This document shows positions 7,600 to 15,490 of a stretch of DNA of 64,000 nucleotides, piece after piece; the stretch's first letter is position 1, and each line of letters opens with the position of its first letter. The translations under genes were made by a program, and so were the position numbers. The DNA comes from Pseudomonadota bacterium. Its GTDB lineage: Bacteria > Pseudomonadota > Alphaproteobacteria > Rhizobiales > Xanthobacteraceae. The notes under the pieces were generated by a model. That model saw only the letters and a program-made list of their open reading frames with translations. It was not told the DNA's origin and ran no database searches. Where the stretch lies: contig JAEXYA010000015.1 of the NCBI GenBank assembly GCA_023451825.1, forward strand, positions 1-64,000, read 5' to 3'.

Positions 7600-8343
7600 G
7601 TGAGCACGGCCGAACTGAAGACCACCGACGAGACTGCGCCATCGTATCCGCTCACCGGGCGCAACCGCGTGAAGCGGCGGCATGATCGCGGATTCTACGA
7701 CCACGAGACCGTGCACAAGATCCTCGACGCTGCGATGATGTGCCATGTGTCCTATGTGATCGATGGCCAGCCTTACTGCACGCCGACCTTCTTCTGGCGC
7801 GAGGGTACAAAACTCTATTGGCACGGATCGAGCGCCAGCCGCATGTTGAAGAACCAGACCGCGCATCAGCGCGTCTGCCTGACGGTCGCTTTCCTCGACA
7901 GCCTCGTTCTCGCACGCTGCGGCTTCAATCACTCGGCCGATTATCGCGCCGTGATGGCATTCGGAAACGCCTATCTCGTCACCGATCCCGCAGAGAAGGA
8001 GCGCGCCGGCGTTGCGATGGTCGATCGCTTTTTCCCGGATCGCACGGCGAGCCTGCGCGCAACCACGGCGCAGGAAATGAAAGCGACGTCCTTCATCGCG
8101 ATGGAGATCGAGGAAGCCTCCGCAAAAATCCGCGCCAAGGGCGTGGCAGATGACGATGAGGATTACGAATTGCCGATCTACGCCGAGCGCATTCCGGTGA
8201 AAACGGTGATCGGTGCGCCGGAGCCTTGTCCACGTTTGTTGCCGGGCGTCGAACGGCCTGCGTCGTTGCAGATTTTCAGCGAAGGTCGCTTGCTCGATGA
8301 TGCGCTGACGGATGCCTATGCGCTGGAATATCCGAACGGGTGA
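7600..8343 (+). CDS. PNPOx-like flavin-binding split-barrel protein
   Basis: Pyridoxamine 5'-phosphate oxidase-like family protein of 247 residues. The split-barrel core runs from about 25 to 170: MMCHVSYVIDGQPYCTPTFFWREG, LYWHGSSASRMLKN and VCLTVAFLDSLVLARCGFNHSADYRAV are typical of the branch annotated as flavin-nucleotide-binding proteins (each quoted motif lies in order from about 46 to 118). The substrate is unknown; it is not a canonical PdxH. The start is GTG at 7600, with GGGG about ten bases upstream. Being divergent from a PLP-sensing MocR regulator, it is the likely regulatory target and may act in B6 or flavin-linked redox chemistry. Confidence 0.85.
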   Translation: MSTAELKTTDETAPSYPLTGRNRVKRRHDRGFYDHETVHKILDAAMMCHVSYVIDGQPYCTPTFFWREGTKLYWHGSSASRMLKNQTAHQRVCLTVAFLDSLVLARCGFNHSADYRAVMAFGNAYLVTDPAEKERAGVAMVDRFFPDRTASLRATTAQEMKATSFIAMEIEEASAKIRAKGVADDDEDYELPIYAERIPVKTVIGAPEPCPRLLPGVERPASLQIFSEGRLLDDALTDAYALEYPNG

Positions 8344-8346
8344 GCG

Positions 8347-9129
8347 CTAAGGCCACAACGCCTTCACGATCGCATCGAGTCCATCCGTCAACGCCGCCGG
8401 TCCCGGCTGCAGGATGAGCGGCGATTTGATCTCGACGATGCGGTTGTCACGCACGGCCGGAATGGCGCTCCATCCCGGTCGCTGCCTGATCTTGTCCGGC
8501 GTAACCTTCTTGCCGCACCAGGACGCCAGAATCACGTCGGGTGCGGCTTTGACCACATCCTCCGGCGTGACGATGCGATCCGTGGCCGCTTGCTGAAAAC
8601 GCATCAGCGGGAATACGTCGATTCCGCCGGCGAGCTCGATCAGTTCCGAGACCCAGCCGATGCCGGTGATGAGCGGATCGTCCCATTCCTCGAAATAAAC
8701 GCGCGGTTTTGTCTGCCGCAAGTTTGCCGTCGTGTTGACGCTGGAAAGCCGCAACGAAAGCTGCGTCACCAGCGCTTCTGCACGCGTTTGGGCGTCCACA
8801 AGTGCGCCTAACGTGCGGATCATCGCAAGGATTCCAACGATGTCGCGCTGATTGAAAACATGCACGGCAACGCCCGCCCGGATCAGCGCAGACGCGATGT
8901 CGGCCTGCAGATCTGAAAAGCAGAGGACCAGATCCGGCTCCAGCGCCAGGATTTTTGGCACATCTGCAGAGATGAAAGCCGACACACGCGGCTTCTCTTT
9001 GCGCACCTGTGGTGGCCGCACCGCATAGCCGGAAACGCCGACGATCCGGTCCTGTTCGCCGAGCAGATACAATGTCTCCACGGTCTCTTCCGTGAGACAA
9101 ACAATCCGTTCGGGCGGGTAGCTGCGCAT
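8347..9129 (-). CDS. BtuF-like cobalamin-binding protein without signal peptide
   Basis: Periplasmic-binding-protein fold of the BtuF/FecB type, 260 residues. Landmarks: PERIVCLTEETVETLYLLG (N-terminal start of the fold), VGVSGYAVRPP, KILALEPDLVLCFSDLQ, VYFEEWDDPLITGIGWVSEL and AAPDVILASWCGKK. These match proteins annotated as cobalamin-binding. No signal peptide precedes the fold, and no permease or ATPase gene is adjacent, so it may be cytoplasmic. An in-frame ATG at 9186 adds 19 polar residues, still without a signal; neither start has a strong ribosome site. It ends three bases from the convergent PNPOx-like gene. Possible link to the B12-dependent nrdJ elsewhere in this window is inference only. 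Confidence 0.8.
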   Translation of the reverse strand: MRSYPPERIVCLTEETVETLYLLGEQDRIVGVSGYAVRPPQVRKEKPRVSAFISADVPKILALEPDLVLCFSDLQADIASALIRAGVAVHVFNQRDIVGILAMIRTLGALVDAQTRAEALVTQLSLRLSSVNTTANLRQTKPRVYFEEWDDPLITGIGWVSELIELAGGIDVFPLMRFQQAATDRIVTPEDVVKAAPDVILASWCGKKVTPDKIRQRPGWSAIPAVRDNRIVEIKSPLILQPGPAALTDGLDAIVKALWP

Positions 9130-9233
9130 CGCATCGCTATGCCGCGGAAACGAGGCCTTGTCACGATGCGCGACATCCGGCTCCATGCGGGATCAGTCCG
9201 CGCCACGACGGACGATTGCACAGGGAGATTGAA

Positions 9234-9632
9234 ATGACGCCGCTCGACAAGATCAAAAACGTAACGATGCCGTTCTCGGTATCCATGGGCGTCACATTCA
9301 TCGAGGCCGAACTCGATCGCGTGGTTGCCACCATGCTGGTGCGCGAGGATTTATGCACCGCGCGCCACACCATTCACGGTGGCGCGGTGATGGCGCTTGC
9401 CGACGCTGTGGGCGCCGCGGCTACGGTGATCAACCTGCCGGAAGACGCCAAGGGCACCACCACGATCGAAAGCAAAACCAATTTCGTCAGCGGCGCGGCC
9501 GCCGGCATCACCGTTCGCGCGACGGCAACGCCGATTCATCGCGGTCGGCGCACCCAGGTCTGGCAGACGCGGATCGAAACGGAGGAGGGCAAGCTGGTTG
9601 GCGTCGTGACGCAAACACAGTTGGTGCTCTGA
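9234..9632 (+). CDS. PaaI-type hotdog thioesterase
   Basis: Acyl-CoA thioesterase of the hotdog fold, 132 residues. The family core HTIHGGAVMALADAVG (about 46-61) carries the HGG motif, with TIESKTNFVSGA (about 84-95) and the C-terminal RRTQVWQTRIETEEGKLV strand pair. Substrate not determinable; PaaI relatives hydrolyse aryl- or medium-chain acyl-CoA. AGGGAG seven bases before the ATG at 9234 fixes the start, six codons into a longer frame. Divergent from the BtuF-like gene. Confidence 0.9.
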   Translation: MTPLDKIKNVTMPFSVSMGVTFIEAELDRVVATMLVREDLCTARHTIHGGAVMALADAVGAAATVINLPEDAKGTTTIESKTNFVSGAAAGITVRATATPIHRGRRTQVWQTRIETEEGKLVGVVTQTQLVL

Positions 9633-9801
9633 TCCTTGCGGTGGTGAATTTCCGTTAACTTTCAAAGCTTTTGCATAGCTCGCCTGCGGCAGGCGCGGCC
9701 TTGCCGCAGGGCTTCGATCTTGAATTCCTTTGTGCGATGCACAATATTGGGGTTGTACAAGAATCAAGGTGTTCCGAGCGGCTAACCGCCGGAATTGGAC
9801 C

Positions 9802-10461
9802 ATGTTCAGCCCCGCTACGATCATCGCACTCGCCCATCGGACCCCCAAGGTTTTAGCCAAGGCTTCGGCCAAGAGCGGACCGGTTCGTATCCTTGCGACC
9901 AGCGAACTCCCGCTGTTCCGCGACCATCTGCTCCGCCTCGATCGCGAGAGCCGCCGCGACCGTTTCAACGGTTCGCTGTGCGATGACTGGGTCGCGAAAT
10001 ATGCCGAGCGCTCGGTGCATGATGGCACGGTGATCCTCGCTTATTTCGAAGATGGCGTCATTCGCGGCGCCGCCGAGCTGCATCAGGCCGATCTCGTCAA
10101 TGTCGAGCCGGAAGTCGCTTTCAGCGTCGAAGCCTGCATGCGCCGCAAGGGCGTCGGCAGCGTGCTGTTCACCCAGCTGATCGCGAAGGCGAAGTCGATG
10201 GGTTACAAGACGCTGCGCGTCACCACCGGTGCGCAGAACGACGCGATGCGCGCGCTGGCCGGCAAGTTCGGCGCCAAGCTCTCGTTCCGCCATGGCGAGT
10301 CCACGGGCCTGATTGATCTGACCACGCAGGAAGCTCCTGCCAAGACGCCGGCGCCGAAAAAGAAGACTGGCGCGATGGATCTGGCCAAAGCTGTGACGGA
10401 TTACAATCGCGCAGCCTGGAAGGTCTGGTTCACCTCGGCCGGCATCGGCAATATGGAATAA
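9802..10461 (+). CDS. GNAT family N-acetyltransferase
   Basis: Single GNAT domain of 219 residues. Motif A is read at VEACMRRKGVGSVLFTQLI (about 111-129), with R-x-x-G-x-G/A acetyl-CoA loop residues R-K-G-V-G. Downstream LRVTTGAQNDAMRALAGKFG matches the conserved helix. The C-terminal 40 residues (PAKTPAPKKKTGAMDLAKAV) are a Lys/Pro-rich extension beyond the fold. Substrate unknown. GGAATTGGACC before the ATG at 9802 supports this start. A strong terminator follows at 10495. Confidence 0.88.
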   Translation: MFSPATIIALAHRTPKVLAKASAKSGPVRILATSELPLFRDHLLRLDRESRRDRFNGSLCDDWVAKYAERSVHDGTVILAYFEDGVIRGAAELHQADLVNVEPEVAFSVEACMRRKGVGSVLFTQLIAKAKSMGYKTLRVTTGAQNDAMRALAGKFGAKLSFRHGESTGLIDLTTQEAPAKTPAPKKKTGAMDLAKAVTDYNRAAWKVWFTSAGIGNME

Positions 10462-10494
10462 GATCGCCGCTCCAAGATGCGATCGACGGACAAC

Positions 10495-10524
10495 AAAAAA
10501 GCAGGGCGGTGGCCCTGCTTTTTT
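10495..10524. terminator. bidirectional rho-independent terminator
   Basis: Stem GCAGGGC (10501-10507) pairs with GCCCTGC (10512-10518) around the loop GGTG. It is preceded by six A and followed by six T, so it works on both strands. It separates the GNAT gene from the convergent 99-aa gene. Confidence 0.9.
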
Positions 10525-10553
10525 CATGTCTGATGAAATCAGATCGCCGGCAA

Positions 10554-10853
10554 TTAGGCCCGCTTGGCGACCGCGATCTTGCGTGTGACGCGGCGCTCGA
10601 CGACGACGGTGCGCTGGGCGCCCTGTTCGCCGGCGATCACGCGGCTGACGCGTAGCGTGCCGGAGGGACGGCTGGCCTTCTTCACCTGCGCCTGAACTTC
10701 TTCAACCGGCAGGCCCATCAACGAAGCTGCGATCTCGGCCTGCTGGTCGAGGTCCTCAGTGATGCCGATGGCTGCGAAGATGGCTTCATCCAGGGTCGGC
10801 GGATCATGCCGCACGCGCCGGGTGCCATATTTCGTATTCCACTCGCCGCTCAT
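10554..10853 (-). CDS. conserved hypothetical protein, 99 aa
   Basis: Begins MSGEWNTKYGTRRVRHDPPT, then an acidic helix region (LDEAIFAAIGITEDLDQQAE), a second helix (IAASLMGLPVEEVQAQVKK) and a basic C-terminal tail (VVVERRVTRKIAVAKRA). Soluble, no signal. The layout of a short helical domain with a basic tail would suit a nucleic-acid-associated role, but nothing proves it. AGGACG before the ATG at 10853 supports the start; an upstream ATG at 10958 adds 35 residues of poor character. Confidence 0.7.
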   Translation of the reverse strand: MSGEWNTKYGTRRVRHDPPTLDEAIFAAIGITEDLDQQAEIAASLMGLPVEEVQAQVKKASRPSGTLRVSRVIAGEQGAQRTVVVERRVTRKIAVAKRA

Positions 10854-10993
10854 CGTCCTGCCTCTGGTTGTATATTCGCTTCCTAACGAAGCCATTGTTG
10901 CATTGCAATATGAAAAACCCATGGCAAGGCAGCCATGCGTCGAAACGTCCGGGTTCAAGCGAACAGCTTTCTAGGGAAGCTTTATTGAAAAGC

Positions 10994-11665
10994 TTACTCG
11001 GGCGCCAGATCACGCGCCGGTTGCGGCCATTTTTCCAATGCCTCGTGCCCCGCGGGCGTTAGCCCGTAGATCCCGCGTGCGATTGGCGCGAACCAGCCAT
11101 ACACATTTCGATGCAGGATCTTCTGCGCATCGGGATAGGCCGGCTTGAGCTCTTTCAATTGACGGGGGCCGAGGGCGAGGGCGGCAGCGCAGCCAAGTGC
11201 CTGTTGGCGATAGGCCGTCATGATCGGGGTCTTGGTGCTGCCGCCGAGGGCAGGGTCGCCGATCCGCTTTCTATGCTCGGCGACAAGGCGCGCGCGTTTC
11301 TTCGGATTGCGACGCGGAGCGGTGGTGGGCGGCTCGACCAGGATTTCCACCGTGCCGACCTCAGTCACCCCCAACATGCCGAAGCCGAGCCGGCGGCACA
11401 GATTGCGGTAGCGCGCATCGCTCTCGCGCCCTTTGCCGCGGATCGACATCCTGGCTGCGATCCATAATTCGTCGCAGGCGCCCGCACGTTCCACGGCTTG
11501 CAGGATTAGCTCGAGGTTAAAGGACAATTTGAGCTCGCCGATCACGACGATCGGCGGGTCATCGCCTTTCAACGCCACCAAGTCGCAGCCGGAAATCTCG
11601 CCCTTCGCCGAATAGCCGAGGCTTTCGAGGAAGCGTTTGACGGGCAGGTAGAGCGAGGTTTCCAA
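10994..11665 (-). CDS. DUF2161 PD-(D/E)XK-type phosphodiesterase
   Basis: Protein of 223 residues matching the DUF2161 family, which has a restriction-endonuclease-like fold. The N-terminal domain shows the nuclease signature: GCDLVAL (Asp, about residue 28) and VVIGELKLSF (Glu-x-Lys, about 44-46). The C-terminal part from about 165 (LKPAYPDAQKILHRNVYGWF, then ARGIYGLTPAGHEALEKWP) looks like a winged-helix domain. Role unknown; members are proposed phosphodiesterases. Stands alone, divergent from the mgtC-like gene. Confidence 0.82.
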   Translation of the reverse strand: METSLYLPVKRFLESLGYSAKGEISGCDLVALKGDDPPIVVIGELKLSFNLELILQAVERAGACDELWIAARMSIRGKGRESDARYRNLCRRLGFGMLGVTEVGTVEILVEPPTTAPRRNPKKRARLVAEHRKRIGDPALGGSTKTPIMTAYRQQALGCAAALALGPRQLKELKPAYPDAQKILHRNVYGWFAPIARGIYGLTPAGHEALEKWPQPARDLAPE

Positions 11666-11797
11666 GGCAGCGTCCGGTGGGCGGCGAGAGAAGAAAGCGC
11701 GTCGGCGGCAAATGGAACCGCGACTCGCGCGCTGAGTTTATCCGCGTTGTAACGTGTTGGCATTCTCCAGCAATTTATCAACGGGATCGGAATTAAC

Positions 11798-12277
11798 GTG
11801 AAAACATTACTCGAAACCACTGATAGTTTTGGTGTATTGCCGCATCTAGTCGCGCTGTCCATTGCCTATATCCTCGCATTGCCGATCGGCTGGAATCGCG
11901 AGCGCGCCGAGCGCAGCGCGGGCCTGAGAACTTTCCCGCTGGTCGCCCTGGCGACCTGCGGCATCGTCCAAGCGACCGAGGGTATTTTGAACGGGCACCC
12001 GGAAGGGACCGCCCGCATCATCGAGGGGCTGATGACCGGTATGGGTTTCATCGGCGGCGGCGCCATCCTGAAAGAAGGCGGCTCGGTACGTGGCACAGCG
12101 ACTGCGTCCAGTCTCTGGGCCACCGGTGCCACCGGTGCGGCGGTCGGGCTTGGGTCTTACGACGTCGCAGTGGTCATCTCGCTGTTCACTTTCCTCACTC
12201 TGTGGCTCCTGGTTCCGTTCAAGGAGGAGGGCGGCAAGGAGGACCAGAACGCGGCCAAGCCGCATAGTGAATTGTAA
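11798..12277 (+). CDS. MgtC/SapB family membrane protein
   Basis: Inner-membrane protein of 159 residues with four predicted hydrophobic helices. MgtC signatures: LALPIGWNRERAERSAGLRT (about 27-46), LMTGMGFIGGGAILKEG (about 78-94), and VRGTATASSLWATGATGAAVG split over 96-116. The conserved Asp/Arg cluster of the first helices is partly kept (R34, R36). Relatives affect growth at low Mg2+ and inhibit ATP synthase in pathogens; the short MgtC-only form here lacks the C-terminal ACT-like domain. Start is GTG at 11798 after GGGATCGGAATTAAC. Confidence 0.88.
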   Translation: MKTLLETTDSFGVLPHLVALSIAYILALPIGWNRERAERSAGLRTFPLVALATCGIVQATEGILNGHPEGTARIIEGLMTGMGFIGGGAILKEGGSVRGTATASSLWATGATGAAVGLGSYDVAVVISLFTFLTLWLLVPFKEEGGKEDQNAAKPHSEL

Positions 12278-12423
12278 GCGGCGGGATGGGGCTGGTCTTT
12301 TGCTGCAAAGCAGCGTAGAAGCGCGCCATCCCGATACGCTCCGGACTCCCTGGACCCGACGTGACCGTCAAATGAAGGACGGCCGATTCGTTTCCGTTTG
12401 GTCCATGTATCTCGATTTCGAGC

Positions 12424-12443
12424 ATCGCCGATCACGGCGATGA
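12424..12443 (+). promoter_or_regulatory. hairpin in the helicase leader
   Basis: Inverted arms CATCGCCG and CGGCGATG with the loop ATCA stand 66 bases before the chosen helicase start. Cold-induced DEAD-box mRNAs often have structured leaders; this is a candidate only. The rest of the 231-bp gap after mgtC shows no gene. Confidence 0.35.
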
Positions 12444-12508
12444 GTCCTCTTACAGCGACAAGTCCTGGCCGCACCATGCGGCCTGCTGCAACCAAGGTTA
12501 CATATCCC

Positions 12509-14629
12509 GTGTCTTTTGAATCGACGCCCCCGGCGCTCGCCCGTGCATTGGCTGAGCGCAACTATAGCGAATCCACCCCCGTTCAAACCGCTGTGCTGGC
12601 CGACGAAGCCGTCGGCCGCGACCTGCTGGTCTCCGCGCAGACCGGCTCCGGCAAGACCGTCGCCTACGGCCTCGCCATCGCGGCCGATCTCCTCGACGGC
12701 GCCGAACGGCTGCCGCAGGCCGGCGCGCCGCTGGCGCTGATCGTCGCCCCCACGCGCGAACTGGCGCTGCAGGTCCACGGCGAACTGACCTGGCTTTATG
12801 CCCAGGCCGGCGCCCGTGTCGTTTCCTGCGTCGGTGGTATGGATCCACGCGCCGAGCAGCGCGCGCTCGCATCGGGCGCGCATATCGTCGTCGGCACGCC
12901 GGGCCGTCTGTGCGATCATCTCCGCCGCAACCGTCTCGACATTTCGCAGATCAAGGCCGTCGTGCTCGACGAAGCCGACGAAATGCTCGACATGGGTTTT
13001 CGCGAGGATATGGAGTTCATCCTCGAGACCACGCCGGACAGCCGTCGTACGCTGCTGTTCTCGGCGACCATGCCGCGCGGCATCGCCAATCTCGCCAAGG
13101 AATACCAGAACAACGCGTTTCGCATCGAAGTCGCCGGCAGCGAAGGCGGCCATTCGGACATCGAATATCGTGCCATCCGCATCTCGCCGAACGACGTCGA
13201 TCATGCCGTCGTCAACGTGCTGCGCTATTTCGAGTCGCCGACTTCGATCGTGTTCTGCAACACCCGTAACTCGGTAAAGCACCTGCAGGGCGTGTTGCTG
13301 GAGCGCGGCTTCTCCGTCGTCGCGCTGTCGGGCGAACTGTCGCAGAACGAGCGCACCCATGCGCTGCAGGCGCTGCGCGATGGCCATGCGCGTATCTGCG
13401 TTGCCACCGACGTCGCCGCGCGCGGTATCGATCTGCCCAATCTCGGCCTCGTCATCCATGCCGAACTGCCGAACGATCCCGAAGTGATGCAGCATCGCTC
13501 GGGCCGTACCGGCCGCGCCGGCCGCAAGGGCATCAGCGTCCTGCTGGTGCCGCCGTCGCGCCGCCGCCGCGCTGAATTCTTGCTCCAGCTTGCTGAGACC
13601 GAAGCGGTCTGGGGTGCAGCGCCCACCGTGGATGAGATTCGTGTGCTCGACGAAGAGCGCATGATGTCGGACAAGATCTTTGACGACGCAGCGAATGAAG
13701 ACGATGCGGTGTTCGCCAAGAAGCTCCTCGAGCGTCATCCGGCGGAAACCATCGCGACCGCACTTGCGCGCCTCTATCGCTCGCGCCTGCCGTCGCCGGA
13801 AGAGGTCGAGGATCCCGGCACGTTCCGTGCGCGCGACCGCGAGGATCGCGCCGGCAGCCGCCGCAAGGGCGAGGACGGTCTCCCCGTCCGCAAGACGCCA
13901 AAGCGCGCCGAGCCGATGGGCGAGGGCGCAAAGTGGTTCCGTGCCGCCATCGGTCGCCAGAAGAATGCCGAGGCGCGTTGGCTGCTGCCGATGATCTGCC
14001 GCCGTGGTGGCATCGAGAAGAACGATGTCGGCGCCATCAAGATCTATGACGGCGCCACCGAGTTCGAGATTTCCGCGGCTGCGGCCGAGCGCTTCGTGAC
14101 CATGATCAAGCGCCCGGACAAGGAAGACAATATCCGCATCGACGCGCTGCCGAACGGCCCCGAAGGTGGCACGATCACGCCGATGCCGCGTGGCGGCGAT
14201 CGCGATTTTCCGCCGAAGCGTCACCGCAAGGGGGGCGACGATTTCCGGTCCGATGGCGATCGGCCGGATTTCAAGCCGAGGGATTCCTACAAGGGCAAAT
14301 CGTGGAAGGACGATGGACCGCGCGAGCGTCCGCGTAGCGACAAGCCTTATGCCGCGAAAAGCTATGACGACAAGCCACGCGCGGATCGCAAGCCGAAATA
14401 CGATCCGATGAAGGCCGACCGCGCCCGCGAGCCGTCAGCAAGCTGGGACGATCGCAAGCCGAAGCGTGACGGTGGCTATGAGGGCAAGAAGCCTTACGAA
14501 GGCAAGAAGCCGGACTTCCACGACAAGCCGCGCAAGGAAAAGAAGACCTACGTGGCCAAGGCCAAGCGTGATGGCGCCGCGAAGTTCGAGAAGCCGGCGT
14601 TCGGGAAGAAGAAAAAGAACCGGGATTGA
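12509..14629 (+). CDS. DEAD-box RNA helicase with DbpA-type domain and charged tail
   Basis: ATP-dependent RNA helicase of 706 residues, probably in ribosome assembly or mRNA unwinding. Core motifs in order: TPVQT (Q motif), AQTGSGKT (Walker A), PTRELALQ, VLDEADEML (DEAD box), FSATMPR, ATDVAARGID and HRSGRTGRAG. A DbpA-type RNA-binding fold follows (WFRAAIGRQKNAEARWLLPM, RGGIEKNDVGAIKIYD). The last about 130 residues are a low-complexity tail of Lys, Arg, Asp, Tyr and Gly, for example YEGKKPYEGKKPDFHDKPRK. I choose the GTG at 12509 because the following residues match the usual N-terminus and AAGG lies 12 bases upstream; in-frame ATGs at 12398 and 12476 are alternatives. Confidence 0.93.
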   Translation: MSFESTPPALARALAERNYSESTPVQTAVLADEAVGRDLLVSAQTGSGKTVAYGLAIAADLLDGAERLPQAGAPLALIVAPTRELALQVHGELTWLYAQAGARVVSCVGGMDPRAEQRALASGAHIVVGTPGRLCDHLRRNRLDISQIKAVVLDEADEMLDMGFREDMEFILETTPDSRRTLLFSATMPRGIANLAKEYQNNAFRIEVAGSEGGHSDIEYRAIRISPNDVDHAVVNVLRYFESPTSIVFCNTRNSVKHLQGVLLERGFSVVALSGELSQNERTHALQALRDGHARICVATDVAARGIDLPNLGLVIHAELPNDPEVMQHRSGRTGRAGRKGISVLLVPPSRRRRAEFLLQLAETEAVWGAAPTVDEIRVLDEERMMSDKIFDDAANEDDAVFAKKLLERHPAETIATALARLYRSRLPSPEEVEDPGTFRARDREDRAGSRRKGEDGLPVRKTPKRAEPMGEGAKWFRAAIGRQKNAEARWLLPMICRRGGIEKNDVGAIKIYDGATEFEISAAAAERFVTMIKRPDKEDNIRIDALPNGPEGGTITPMPRGGDRDFPPKRHRKGGDDFRSDGDRPDFKPRDSYKGKSWKDDGPRERPRSDKPYAAKSYDDKPRADRKPKYDPMKADRAREPSASWDDRKPKRDGGYEGKKPYEGKKPDFHDKPRKEKKTYVAKAKRDGAAKFEKPAFGKKKKNRD

Positions 14630-14634
14630 GGTGT

Positions 14635-14720
14635 GTAGGGTGGGCAAAGCGTAGCGTGCCCACCTTCCCAGCCGCGCACTTGAAGGTGGGCACGGCGCTT
14701 CACGCCTTTGCCCACCCTAC
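14635..14720. repeat. palindromic repeat with GTAGGGTGGGC arms
   Basis: Perfect 15-bp arms: GTAGGGTGGGCAAAG (14635-14649) and CTTTGCCCACCCTAC (14706-14720). Inside, CGTGCCCACCTT is mirrored by AAGGTGGGCACG. This forms a long stem in RNA and lies between the convergent helicase and SDR genes, where it could end both transcripts. Confidence 0.85.
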
Positions 14721-14733
14721 AACTGGTCGCAAA

Positions 14734-15414
14734 CTAAACCCTTCCGCGAACCGGTACCAATGCGCCGGTAATCGCACTCGCCGCATCGCTGGCCAGAAAC
14801 AGGATCACGCTGGCAAGCTCATCCGGCGTCACCCATTTTGAAAAATCCGCATTCGGCATGTCGCGGCGATTGGCTGACGTGTCGATGGTGGAGGGCAGCA
14901 CGGCATTGACCGTGACCTTGCCCTTCAATTCGGTGGCCAGGGCTTCCGTCAGCTTGTGCACGCCGGCTTTCGAGGCCGCATAAGGGCCCATGCCGCCGCC
15001 AGCCTCGAGCGCGCCGATGGCGCCGATATTCACGATCCGCCCGGCCGTCGATTTCACCAGATGCGGGATCGCGGCGCGCGATGTGTTGAGCGCCGTGAGC
15101 AAATTGAGGCGATGCATCATCTCCCAGCTTGCATTGTCCCCATCGGCGATGGTCGCGAATTTGAACGCGCCGGCAATGTTGATCAGCACATCGATGTGGC
15201 CCAGTGTCGCGACGACATCGGCGATGGCTTTGCCGGCCTGCGCAGCGTCGGACAGATCGACGCCGCCGATCTGCAAGCGCTGTGGCGTCGAAGGGATGTC
15301 GTTATGGCCGTGATCGATCACGGCAACGGTTGCTCCGTCGTTCAATGCGCGATCGGCGACGACCCGTCCAAGCGCGCCCGCAGCACCCGTGATGACGACG
15401 ATCTTTTTCTGCAT
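14734..15414 (-). CDS. SDR family oxidoreductase
   Basis: NAD(P)-dependent short-chain dehydrogenase/reductase of 226 residues. The cofactor loop is VITGAAGALGRVVA (about 7-20), LINIAGAF replaces the common NNAG, and the active site keeps Y and K in PYAASKAGV. The residue 13 before the Tyr is Ala instead of the usual Ser (NIGAIGAL), a feature I recall in a subgroup annotated simply as SDR oxidoreductases. Substrate unknown. GGAGG nine bases before the ATG at 15414 fixes the start; a longer frame to 15486 runs into the dispersed palindrome. Confidence 0.9.
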   Translation of the reverse strand: MQKKIVVITGAAGALGRVVADRALNDGATVAVIDHGHNDIPSTPQRLQIGGVDLSDAAQAGKAIADVVATLGHIDVLINIAGAFKFATIADGDNASWEMMHRLNLLTALNTSRAAIPHLVKSTAGRIVNIGAIGALEAGGGMGPYAASKAGVHKLTEALATELKGKVTVNAVLPSTIDTSANRRDMPNADFSKWVTPDELASVILFLASDAASAITGALVPVRGRV

Positions 15415-15441
15415 CGGTAGAGCCTCCGCTATTTTTTGTTG

Positions 15442-15490
15442 GAGCATGATCTTATCCGAAAACCGGCATCCACTTTTCGGGATCATGCTC
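15442..15490. repeat. dispersed palindrome, copy 2
   Basis: Arms GAGCATGATC (15442-15451) and GATCATGCTC (15481-15490) with the core TTATCCGAAAACCGG and CCACTTTTCGG. It is the inverted relative of the element at 831-877. The stop codon of the MFS gene (15490) touches its outer edge. Confidence 0.85.

Noticed and set aside
12368..14224. 618-codon open frame opposite the DEAD-box helicase
   Set aside because: Translation is His/Arg/Asp-rich without domains. Long stop-free antisense frames are expected in high-GC genes; the helicase motifs on the plus strand are unambiguous.
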